Source: Chimonanthus salicifolius
Lineage: Eukaryota > Streptophyta > Magnoliopsida > Laurales > Calycanthaceae
Length of the DNA: 64,000 bases
Direction of reading: 5' to 3'
NCBI GenBank assembly: GCA_013350335.1
Contig: CM023534.1
Location: forward strand, 310,001 to 374,000
Positions 45,501-53,701 of this stretch are shown here, piece by piece. The position numbers and the translations under genes are program-made. Within the stretch, counting starts at the first letter, position 1; every line of letters begins with the position of its first letter. The notes beneath the pieces were generated by a model. It searched no databases, was not told the origin of the DNA, and worked only from the letters and a program-made list of their open reading frames with translations.

Positions 45501-46443
45501 AACTGGATTTGGTGAACTTAAGCTTCTGATCTAGTATTAGAAGAATACCTTTAAAAAAAGGGGTATTGAAAGAACGGTTATTGAGGCTTAAGAAAGTCTT
45601 TCTTCATTGTCAATCTCTGTGCCCTTTAAATGTAACAAGGGGTTACAACAGGTTGGTATCCCTTTGCTACAAACAGCCTGCCGTGGCTACCCAAGGTGGA
45701 CTTTGTTGATGCAACTCCCATATAAAAGAGGTGAACCAGAAACACTATTCTACAGTTGTCAAAAGGGTACCAAGGAAATTCAACCTTAAATGTTTTCTTT
45801 CAACATGTCAGTGTCAGCCAATTCATAAGCTGATAACCAAAACACTTCCGTCACAAAAAGGGCTACTGAAAAAAAGGGATCAGCTTTTCAAAGTATGCAA
45901 AAACAAATGATCTTGGACACAGATCATGGCTTTGCCTACTTTTGGGTGCATGCTCCATAAATCTCTTTTGATATTTATCCCTTCGATATCATTGCTGATT
46001 TGATGTCATGTGAATCCTCAATGGCAGGTAGCTTGAATATTCTTTAGACAAAAATGGCTAGTTTGACCATTGGGGCCATAATTTGAGATGGTGTTGAAAG
46101 TGGCCATAGTATTAAGTGGGATATCCTCCTTTTCCCCCACCCCCAGCCGCCCCCCCCTCCCCTCCCCCTCACCCCCTTTTTTTCCTTCTACTTCTGAACC
46201 ATTATTGGTACCAATTTGGGGTGCAAAGTTGGGGGGAGAAAAAGGTTGTTTCCTTCCACCAAGCCTCAAATACAGCGGAACATTCTATGCTGTTTTAGTT
46301 GCAATGTGGGCTACATCCAAAGGTGCCTTGAACTAATGCTTGAATTGCAGGATATAGGGGCATTTATATTAGTTATATTGAAGTACTAATTGTTTCTATC
46401 CTTTGGCCACCACAGCTCCAAAGGGGTTTTATCACGCTCTTGA
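33344..46443 (+). CDS. HISN5: Imidazoleglycerol-phosphate dehydratase, plastidial, 8 exons, complete
   Basis: Exons 33344-33557, 34482-34615, 37484-37588, 37696-37788, 40634-40708, 43256-43318, 44226-44335 and 46416-46443 total 822 nt and 273 residues, the usual plant length. The enzyme removes water from imidazoleglycerol phosphate to give imidazoleacetol phosphate, the sixth step of histidine synthesis, in plastids. Residues 1 to about 78 are Ser/Pro/basic-rich as in transit peptides; the start is the first ATG in a GCCATGG context. The catalytic body follows without gaps: [40 protein letters not shown], metal-binding HHTNE (residues 139-143), [40 protein letters not shown], second metal-binding HHIIE (235-239) and C-terminal SSKGVLSRS. 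Both HHxxE motifs that bind the Mn pair are intact. [11 protein letters not shown] differs slightly from the common EYDPRRxGTIP. Probably functional. Confidence 0.97.
33558..34481 (+). other. HISN5 intron 1, nothing recognised
   Basis: 924 bp, T-rich; a (CA)n run at about 33711-33724. Confidence 0.85.
34482..34615 (+). CDS. HISN5: HISN5 exon 2
   Basis: 134 nt, phase 1 in and 0 out; donor GTAAGC. Encodes [20 protein letters not shown], then [24 protein letters not shown]. An acceptor nine bases further on (exon from 34491) keeps the same frame and is equally possible. Confidence 0.93.
35394..35600 (+). mobile_element. tRNA-derived SINE-like sequence
   Basis: TAGCACTCTTGGTAACTGC resembles a Pol III A box and GTTGTGGATTTGACTCC a B box (GGTTCGANTCC), 40 bp apart as in tRNAs. 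It lacks a tRNA fold and I could not find target duplications or an A tail, so the downstream end is uncertain. Confidence 0.4.
36880..37204 (+). mobile_element. 3' end of an L1-type LINE
   Basis: Encodes the RNase H C-terminus [22 protein letters not shown]-like ([18 protein letters not shown] at about 36961-37014), with an in-frame stop soon after, then ends CATTCAAATGAAAAAAAG and TCATTCAAAAAAAAAAAG, two A-tails in a row. Strongly 5'-truncated. Confidence 0.8.
37484..37588 (+). CDS. HISN5: HISN5 exon 3: first metal-binding motif
   Basis: 105 nt, phase 0 both ends; acceptor GGCAG, donor GTAATC. Encodes [20 protein letters not shown] then [15 protein letters not shown]. Confidence 0.97.
37696..37788 (+). 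CDS. HISN5: HISN5 exon 4
   Basis: 93 nt, phase 0 both ends; acceptor CACAG, donor GTGTAT. Encodes [20 protein letters not shown] then [11 protein letters not shown]. Confidence 0.97.
37789..40633 (+). other. HISN5 intron 4, 2.8 kb
   Basis: 37905-38400 differs in composition from its surroundings and may be organelle-derived. 39365-39425 (ACCACTAGCACCAAATATTG..CCCATCTATCCAGCATCAGC) resembles the RTE 3' end seen at 14076-14125. The rest is unremarkable. Confidence 0.7.
37905..38400 (+). other. Possible mitochondrial-like insertion
   Basis: A GC-balanced block with short purine runs (AAAGCCGGGACTCAGGGAG, AGTAGTCGGATACGTTCCTT, GTCCGGAATGTCAGCGAGGG) looks like plant mitochondrial spacer DNA rather than the AT-rich intron around it. 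No mitochondrial gene is visible, so this is a composition-based guess. Confidence 0.25.
40634..40708 (+). CDS. HISN5: HISN5 exon 5
   Basis: 75 nt, phase 0 both ends; acceptor TTTTCAG, donor GTAATA. Encodes [20 protein letters not shown] then TYDTQ. Confidence 0.97.
40709..43255 (+). other. HISN5 intron 5, 2.5 kb
   Basis: Has CT and GT microsatellites (about 41002-41020 and 42532-42543) and a probable hAT-type MITE at 41712-42281. Nothing else recognised. Confidence 0.75.
41712..42281. mobile_element. Probable hAT-type MITE or derivative
   Basis: The right end GGCCAACACCCCTAA is the reverse complement of the TTAGGGGTGTTGGCC ends common in plant hAT MITEs; the left part has TTAAGTGTTCATTTGTCCG and CAGGTCGAACCTGAC. 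Internal GCTCGGGCTTT/AAGCTTGTCGAGGCTCG blocks add to the likeness. No clean target duplication found, so the ends are approximate. Confidence 0.4.
43256..43318 (+). CDS. HISN5: HISN5 exon 6
   Basis: 63 nt, phase 0 both ends; acceptor GCTTAG, donor GTGATA. Encodes [20 protein letters not shown] plus Q. Confidence 0.97.
43319..44225 (+). other. HISN5 intron 6, nothing recognised
   Basis: 907 bp of ordinary AT-rich intron sequence. Confidence 0.8.
44226..44335 (+). CDS. HISN5: HISN5 exon 7: second metal-binding motif
   Basis: 110 nt, phase 0 in and 2 out; acceptor AAGTAG, donor GTATGT. Encodes [20 protein letters not shown] then [16 protein letters not shown]. Confidence 0.97.
44880..45260 (-). 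mobile_element. RTE-type LINE 3' part (antisense)
   Basis: The minus strand gives [20 protein letters not shown] then AKAMVF (about 44960-45035), the same C-terminal segment as at 14076-14640, preceded by a damaged FR/WFxH region. A 22-bp block AAGGTCTTCTCATGTTTCCA is locally duplicated at 45034-45068. Stops throughout. Confidence 0.7.
46131..46187 (+). repeat. C-rich tract in HISN5 intron 7
   Basis: Runs CCCCC, CCCCC, CCCCCCCC, CCCC, CCCCC, CCCCC separated by one to four bases. The template strand therefore has at least six G-runs, a strong G-quadruplex pattern. Confidence 0.85.
46416..46443 (+). CDS. HISN5: HISN5 exon 8: C-terminus
   Basis: 28 nt after acceptor ACCACAG; completes Ser and encodes SKGVLSRS then TGA at 46441-46443, the standard C-terminus of plant IGPD. 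Confidence 0.95.
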
Positions 46444-47382
46444 TTTTTATGGGTCTGAGACTTCAACAAGATATGATCATGGAACTTGAGGTAGTGCCCC
46501 TACATCCATTTGACTCTTATCATTGAAGAATTCCTGGAACTTTTCACATCAACCTTGTCATTATGCATGTGCATATACGTGTTTGTGGGTGTTAATTGTT
46601 ACATCAGCACTTGGATATTAATTATCAAATATGTATGAAGCTAGATGGATACCATTGCCTTGGTTAGTAGTTTTCTATAGCTTTCTTATGTCACATCCGA
46701 TTGCTATTTTTTAAAATGATTGTTTTTTAGATGCTAAAAATTCTGCTGCACATAAGTGAAAGATATGTCATGAACCACAAATACCTTCCAAGGACATGAA
46801 TGTGTCAAGACATCTTACACCCCTACAGATAGGGCCCACCCACTCTCCCAACCTCCCTAAGATACATTTGCCCTCTGACTTTGGTCCCTTGCCGTTTACT
46901 TTTATGACCAAGGTGTCCAGTGTCCAGAGTCTCACATGTATTTGAACAGGAACATTTTAATCCAATTAGTCCTTGGGACATGTGCAAGCCCTTCATAAAG
47001 GGAGCTTTTTGACCAACCCTCTCTTGGGTTAAGTTCATCGCAGAACCATGTGGACCTGACAGTTCATTTGAAATAAACTGATCATTGTGTTTCATGTGCC
47101 AATAAAGAGTCCGTCATCAATTTTCATCATTCGTGTTAGCGTGTCATACACTACTTAATAATCATTTTACCAGGTGGCTTTAAGCCACGGCTTGGTTTAT
47201 GAAAGAAAAATGAATCGCCATCATCCTTGAGGCCTTTATTATCATCTAATGGAAGAAAAAGTGGCGCTTATTATTTGCTACAAAGTGGCCCAATCATCAA
47301 TTTATCTTCACAATGTTCCTTGTACAAGTATACCATCAAAGGGACCTTCATTAGATTGCATGTGGCATGGAAGAGCCACTTG
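46444..47382 (+). other. HISN5 3' flank, nothing recognised
   Basis: Probable 3' UTR then spacer. An AATAAA occurs at 47101-47106 but is far downstream; no nearer clear signal seen. Confidence 0.6.
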
Positions 47383-47839
47383 GGCTGTGTTTTGATGAGG
47401 GATAAATTTTAGAGGGGTCATCCCGAGTAGAGATCACTTTTGAGTGGAAGTGACCCTTAAACTGGAATTTTTAGAGGGGTTATCCCGAGCAGGGATCATC
47501 TTTGAGTGTGGGTGACCTTTGAACTGTGAGTACTCTTATATTTTTTGGTAATTGTAGTGGTAAAGTAAAAGCTTACTTTAAGCGTAAAAAATCTTATTTG
47601 GTAACTATAAATAAGGGTAACCTGATATATTAATATTTTTTGAGAAATTTTATAGAACATGAAATAAATCCTAATAATATAACTTATAATAATATTATCC
47701 ATTTGTTATAAATTATTTTTCATAATTATAATTTAAAATGAATCCTTTCATTCTAATATTAAAAAAATTTGAGAAAGAATTTTTTGATATTATTATTTTA
47801 AATCTCAATAAATGAATAAAAAATATCAACATATCTCTT

Positions 47840-49005
47840 CATAAAAAAATTATTTTTATTTTTTATATTATATGGATTTAATAAAAATATTAATTCTCAT
47901 AAAATTGTTAATATGTCAGGTTATCCCTGCTTACAGTTATTCTTACTCAAGGGTAATTTTAGTAAAATTTACTCTTCATTCAAATGCATCACGTTGAAAA
48001 TATTTACACATTTTTAAAATAAACTTCCAACAGAATAAATTGTTAATAACACCAAAAGAGATTACCATGAACCTCAAACTCTTTCGGAATTTCGGGACTC
48101 TATTAAAATTTGGACAGAATCACCTCTTAAAAATATAACATTTTGACAATTATGTTTAATAAAAATTTATTTTTATTTTTTATATTATATGAATTTAATA
48201 AAAAATATTAATTCTTATAAAATTGTTAATATGTCAGATTACCATTGTTTACAGTTATCTCTACTCAAGGGTAACCTTAGGTAATCCCCGTAAAATTTAC
48301 CTCTCACCATCTTGAAAATTTTGACACATTTTTAAAATAAATTTCCAATAGAATAAATTGTTAATTACCTCGAAAGAGATTACCATGAACTTCACTCCTT
48401 GGAAGTTTTGAGACCCTATCGAATTTTTGAGAGAATCACCCCTTAAAAATAGGACATTTTGATAATTATGTTTCATAAAATTTTATTTTTTATTTTTATA
48501 TTATACAAATTTAATAAAAAATATTAATTCTTATAAAATTATTAATATGTTAGATACCCCTGCTTACTGTTACCCCTACTCAAGGGAAACTCCTGTAAAA
48601 TTTACCTCTTATTCAAATGCATCATGTTGAAAATGTTGACACATCTTTAAAGTAAACTTCCAACAAAATAAATTGTTGATTACTCAGAAAGATATTATCA
48701 TGAACCTCAAACTCTTTCAGAGTTTCGAGACTTTATTGAAATTTAGACAGAATCACCCTTTAAAATAGGATATTTTGACAATTATGTTTCATAATTTTTT
48801 ATTATTATTTATATTAGATAGATTTATTAAAAAAATATTAATTCTCATAAAATTGTTAATATGTCAGTTTATCTTTACTTATAGTTATCTCTACTCAAGG
48901 GTAATTCCCGTAAAATTTATCATTTATTCAAATGCATCATGTTGAAAATGTTGACACATTTTAAAAATAAATTTCAAATAGAATTAAATTGCTAATTACT
49001 TAAAA
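47840..49005. repeat. Tandem array, four copies of about 315 bp
   Basis: The anchor ATTAATTCT.ATAAAATT.TTAATATGT occurs at about 47891, 48209, 48525 and 48839 (spacings 318, 316 and 314). Each unit also holds ACTCAAGGGTAA, CATGTTGAAAATGTTGACAC and AAAGAGATTACCATGAAC. The last copy is cut short. Confidence 0.9.
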
Positions 49006-49175
49006 TATATTATTTTTTTGAAAGATTTAATTTTATAATATATAATTGATAAAGAGAGGAAGGTAAGGGGTATTAGGGGTAGGGTATTGTGAATATCCCA
49101 ACCTCCAAAGGGGTATTAAAAAATGGGATGGGTAAATTTTTAAATTTTTACCGTCACTCCTTTGTTATTAAGCGA

Positions 49176-49206
49176 GGGTTAACGAGGGGTTGCCCCTCGT
49201 TAACCC
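49176..49206. repeat. Perfect 14-bp hairpin
   Basis: GGGTTAACGAGGGG and CCCCTCGTTAACCC are exact reverse complements separated by TTG, 16 bp inside the right end of the TIR element. Confidence 0.95.
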
Positions 49207-49222
49207 CCATCCAAACGCAGCC

Positions 49223-52044
49223 TTGATTGAACCATTAGGATTGCCTAAAACAATACCCTTTGACCATTGTTGTGGATAACATCACCATGCAAATCTACAT
49301 ATCGAAAATTTTCTATTTTGTTGAGTCTATTTGCAGTTTGTGCATCAATGTAGAGATATCTCTGTATTAAGGTTCAAGTAATTTGCAGATGAATTAAGAC
49401 ATGCTTGGTGATAGTGTCTGGCAAAATGTTGTTGCAGAACTTGTAGATCAAAATGAAAAATGATCACACTGGTATCTCTATGGTAATGCAAAAGTTCATG
49501 CTTCGTATCTAGTTTCATTATGGGTTTAGGATGAATTAAGTGCTCATAAATACTGCAACCTGATGAGTTAAATCAGCTGTAAAATGTTCTGAATTTGATC
49601 AATTGTGTAGTCCTCGATGGATTATGCAATTTTAAAATTAGGGTCCGACTGGGTTAAAGAAAAAGAAAAGGTCGAATTAAATTTGGGTCGGGCTAGGTTA
49701 ATGATAAAAAGCCTGAATTAAATTAAGGTCGGACTGGATCAAGTTTTTTAAAATCAACCTAATTTAACCCAAATTGATCTAATCCACTCAAAAAACTTAA
49801 TATATAAGTGATAGATGCCTTAATCCTCTCTTCCTACGAGCGAGAGTGAGTGAGACTTGCTAAGAGAGAAAGAGTGAGAGAGAGATGCACTAATATGTTC
49901 CCTTCTCTTCTTTGACCGCGATGGTAAACCCTCTTTCCTTCACTCCCTGTGATTGGCGACGACGATCTCAGTGTTCTTTTCCTTTCAATCTTCTTCAGCC
50001 CTCAATCTTTTTGGCTCCCAATCTTCTCAAACTCATTCTCCATCAGCAGCCATCATTAGAGCCCAGTCCCTTCCCCTTCTCCAGAAGCTTTAGTCCAGGC
50101 ATTTTGTTTTTAATTTTTAATTTTATTTTAAGCTGTATTTTTTAATTCGGGCTAAAATAGGCCAGGTTGGGTTGTGCAATTCAGATTACCAATTTGGGTC
50201 GGGTCAAGCTAGGCTCAGCCATTTTTTAATATAGATTGATTTGAATTTATCAAAATCCGACCTGCCCAAGTTTCAACCTTAACAATGAGATTAGGCTCAT
50301 TCCTCAAGCTGAACCCATCGTGACATCCACCTGACCCGTTTAGCAAAACAAGTAGGTTCAAGATTTTACAAGAAGCCCATCAAAGCTTGCCGTGCTTTTT
50401 TTGCGTGTTTAGGCATTATATGCATGTATATGTACACATTATTTATTTATTTAAATTAATTAGAAATTTGATTGTGCAAATTGAAAGTAGATATAATAAG
50501 CTGAAGTGAATTAAATTTAACTTTAAATTCAATTTCTAATCACTTGAATTTAATATTCTAATAATTTTGACCAGTAAGATTAAGTAAATAGAAATTAAAT
50601 TTTTAGATTAAATATGCTTCATTTGTAATTTATCTACTTTTAATATAAATGGTTGAATTTTAACTGATGGAATGTGTGCAAGCGTGGGCTTCTATATACT
50701 TAAATAGGCTCGAATTATCATAGAGTATAGTTTGAAAGATAGTGAGTGGCAATTTTATAGAAAAAAAAAATGAGAGATGTTGTATCGTGTGGATCTTAAC
50801 AAATGAGAAATAAAAATCTCTTTTATTTTTTTTTTAAATCTCTTAGTGAGATCTCACTATTCAATTGTCCAAATTCACTTTTGAGGGTTTCTTTTGTAAT
50901 CTATCAATACTAACTGTAATTCTTGATCTTGGATTAATAGAATCAAATTTAGGCTTTTATTTATTTATTTGACCTGTTTTCCTTTTTATGCATGTTTTAG
51001 CTCCCACTTACTGTAAACCTCAAGGGATAGAAATCTCAAACATCATCATTATCTCTGTTTCAAATTCTTCTTATGGGTGTTCTTGTTGCTTTGTTTTTTT
51101 CTCTTATTTCACCATTCAATTCCACCAAATCATTTTTGGGTTTTACAAATATTTATTTTGTAAAAAATAGTATTAATGAATAATTCATTCAATCATGTTA
51201 ATATGAAATGTTAAAAATTGATTGAATTGTGACACGTACCCAATCTAAAGAGAATTCCTTCTTATTGAGTTAGATCAGTGGTCTTTCAAAAGTAAAATAT
51301 GTCAATTCAAGAGGAAGTTGTTCTGATAATCAAGAAGCTCTTCTCATGAATAAAAGTTTTGAATTTGATTCACGTTCAACACCTTTCTGAATCTGTCTCT
51401 ATAATTGCTTCCTCAGGAATTGAGAAATGCCCCCTCAGATGATGAGACATGGAAAACATAAAAAAAATGCCATTTCCTACATTGTTAAAACAACAGTGCT
51501 TGGCCGACTACATCTTCCGCCGGCGGTGAGAGGAGTAAGTAACCTACTGGATTTTTTTTTAAAAAAAAAGAAAGGGATCTACCAGATTCTCCGGGGTCTG
51601 TACCTTATATAGAATGGGGGAAAATCAAGGAAACCTCCTGGCGTTTTTGGTGCCGGCTACAGGACAATGTGATAGATCACTTCATTTTGAAAACCTCTCT
51701 GTCAGAATTATTTATTATTATTTTTCCCTAAAATTTAGATCAATCTTTTATCATTTGCATTTGATGTATATTCAACCGTTTTGATTAAATATGATAAATT
51801 AAAAGGTATTTCTAAAAAATTCAAAAGCAGAGGATTCTATTTTCGATAGTACAATAATACTCATGATTGTTGAATATAATTAGATTTAGTATTTAGTTTA
51901 AATTAGAATTAGAGTTTGAGTTCTAACATGGTATCAGTGTAAACGATCATTCTTATTTCATCTAAAGCGGTCGTCTTTAGATCTGAGTCATCGTCCACAG
52001 TAATTTTTTATGAGAGCAGTCGGTTCGATCCCATCTCTTGTTTG
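49223..52044. other. Spacer with one probable MITE; otherwise nothing recognised
   Basis: 49625-50290 has GGGTCGGGCTAGG/GGGTCGGGTCAAG and AACCTAATTTAACCC blocks and a right end ACCTGCCCAAGTTTCAACC in the style of hAT MITEs; an open frame inside (from 49912) reads MTAMVNPLSFTPCDWRRR and matches nothing I know. 51418-51535 (acceptor-like CCTCAG to GTAAGTAA) is exon-like in signals but has stops in its best frame. The rest is AT-rich. Confidence 0.45.
49625..50290. mobile_element. Probable hAT-type MITE derivative
   Basis: See the repeated GGGTCGGG(C/T)(T/C)A blocks near both ends (49694 and 50195) and ACCTGCCCAAGTTTCAACCTT at the right. No convincing target duplication. Confidence 0.35.
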
Positions 52045-52595
52045 ATATAAAAATGTATAATTTAAAAGTAGATTTATTGTTTTCTTTATATAAAATATAA
52101 GAGAATTTTAAAACATTTGAAAATTGTGATAGGATTTTTAAAATATTAAAAATTAAAATTATAAAAAGGGTTGTCATTTAGACACCCCACTTTTTTTTAA
52201 ATGACACTCAATTTCAAAATTTTATTTAAAAATTATCATTTTGTCCCTTAATTTAAAAAAAAAAGAGAGATTCATACACCTGAAATTGAAGGATAAAATA
52301 GTAATTTTACATAAAATTTTAAAATTCTAAAAAAAAAAAAGTCGGTCTCTAGCTGCCCTTATAAAAATTCTCATTTCAGGATTGAACCCATGCAATCAAA
52401 ATTCAAAAGCATCAAAATTATATAAAAATGTATAATTTAAAAGTAGATTTACTGTTTTCTTTATACAAAATATAAGAGAATTTTAAAACATTTGAAAATT
52501 GTGATAGGATTTTTAAAATATTAAAAATTAAAATTATAAAAATTCTCATTTCAGGTTTGAACCCATGCATATCAAAAGCATCAAAATGATGACAG
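52045..52595 (+). repeat. Direct duplication, one copy carrying a MITE
   Basis: ATAAAAATGTATAATTTAAA then AGTAGATTTA.TGTTTTCTTT through AATTATAAAAATTCTCATTT and GAACCCATGCA occurs at 52046-52415 and 52420-52595. Apart from a 200-bp insertion in the first copy (MITE plus duplicated target), the copies are nearly identical. Confidence 0.92.
52168..52358. mobile_element. 191-bp MITE with 9-bp target duplication (Mutator-type)
   Basis: Flanked by TTATAAAAA on both sides (52159-52167 and 52359-52367). Ends GGGTTGTCATTTAGACACCC and, from the right, GGGCAGCTAGAGACC are imperfect inverted repeats that continue as ACTTTTTTTT..AATTTTAAAATTTTAT. A 9-bp duplication is typical of Mutator-like elements. 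The uninterrupted second copy at about 52533-52545 shows the empty site. Confidence 0.9.
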
Positions 52596-53386
52596 AATCA
52601 AAAAGCATAAAATCAGGCCAAATCCCTTTTGCTTTGAAGGATGTGACCCTCATATAACGGCATCTTTAAAATAGACATGTGCTCCACGTACCATTCTAAA
52701 ATCTGGATCCTGAACCCCATTCTCTACGCCATTGCCAGATTTTCTTAATTTTTAAATAAAAATATTTCAAAAGTTGTGAATTTAGACATTTCTAAATTTA
52801 AAATTAGGTGAAAATGTCTTGTACATTTAGAAGAAATTTATTGGATTAAATTACACATTATTTTTTTAGAATTATAATCATAATCACGAAAATAATATGC
52901 TAATTTTACCAGCATGGATATACCCACGAAAGCTCTAGTTTATTTAATGCTTTTCATGTTAAGATGTTATTTTATTTGACAATTTTTTTATGTTAAAATG
53001 CTAAATTATTATATAAATTTAATTTTTTTATTTTCTTAAAATATTTTAAATTGAAATGAAAACTTTAAATTTTGTTTTCAATTTAATTTTATTTTCATCT
53101 AATATGTACTCATGTAAGAAAGAAACACATAATGAAATATTTATAGAACTTTTCATCTTGTTATCTTTTTTTAAATCTACAAATATAATGATATAAAAAA
53201 GTGAGAGAATAGCAGATAAGAATAAGATAGTTGAATAATTCATAAATTATATATTATAAACATTTACGTGTATTATAATCCATTTAGCTTACATTACAGG
53301 GGATGTGAACTCAAACTAAAGAATTAGAGAATAAGGCATGATATGGAGTGTCGACAATTGTAAAGGTTTCTTGGCCCCTTTTTTTT
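52596..53386. other. AT-rich spacer, nothing recognised
   Basis: Over 75% A+T by eye; no coding or bounded repeat seen. Confidence 0.6.
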
Positions 53387-53701
53387 AAATGGTGTGGAAT
53401 TATCAGTTTGTACTTCCATTTTAGATCATTTCTGTTTCTCAATCGATTTTTACAAATAAGGTATCAAAATTTATCTATTCTAAATTTTATTAACTCAAAA
53501 ACTGATTTTAAGTAAAAATGGTATTGTTTTAAACTTAAAAAATCATACTCAAATAATTAAGGAAAAATATTCTTCCCTCTTAATTCTTTGGGTATGATTT
53601 TTGAAGTTCAAAACTATACCATTTTCACTTAAAATCAGAGTTCATAAAATTCTGAGTAGGTGAATTTTGATACCTTGTTTTTAGAAATCGGTCCACAAGA
53701 T

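Larger units (their letters stand above)
44336..46415 (+). other. HISN5 intron 7, 2.1 kb
   Basis: Contains an antisense RTE tail (44880-45260) and a C-rich tract (46131-46187). Confidence 0.85.
47383..49222. mobile_element. 1.84 kb TIR element with an internal 315-bp tandem array
   Basis: Left end GGCTGTGTTTTGATGAGGGA and the reverse complement of the right end GGCTGCGTTTGGATGGGGGT match at 16 of 20 positions. TTG flanks both sides (47380-47382 and 49223-49225), a 3-bp target duplication as used by PIF/Harbinger-like elements. No transposase is visible, so it is non-autonomous. The interior carries a 4-copy array (47840-49005) and a 60-bp pair near the left end (GAGGGGTCATCCCGAG.. at 47413 and GAGGGGTTATCCCGAG.. 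at 47472). Confidence 0.78.

Noticed and set aside
49912..50145. A 77-codon frame starting near an ATG after a GC-richer patch
   Set aside because: It lies in a probable hAT-type MITE and shows no recognisable domain.
51418..51612. An extra exon or gene ending at GTAAGTAA (51535)
   Set aside because: Acceptor- and donor-like signals flank it, but the frames contain stops or read as no known protein, and no partner exon was found.
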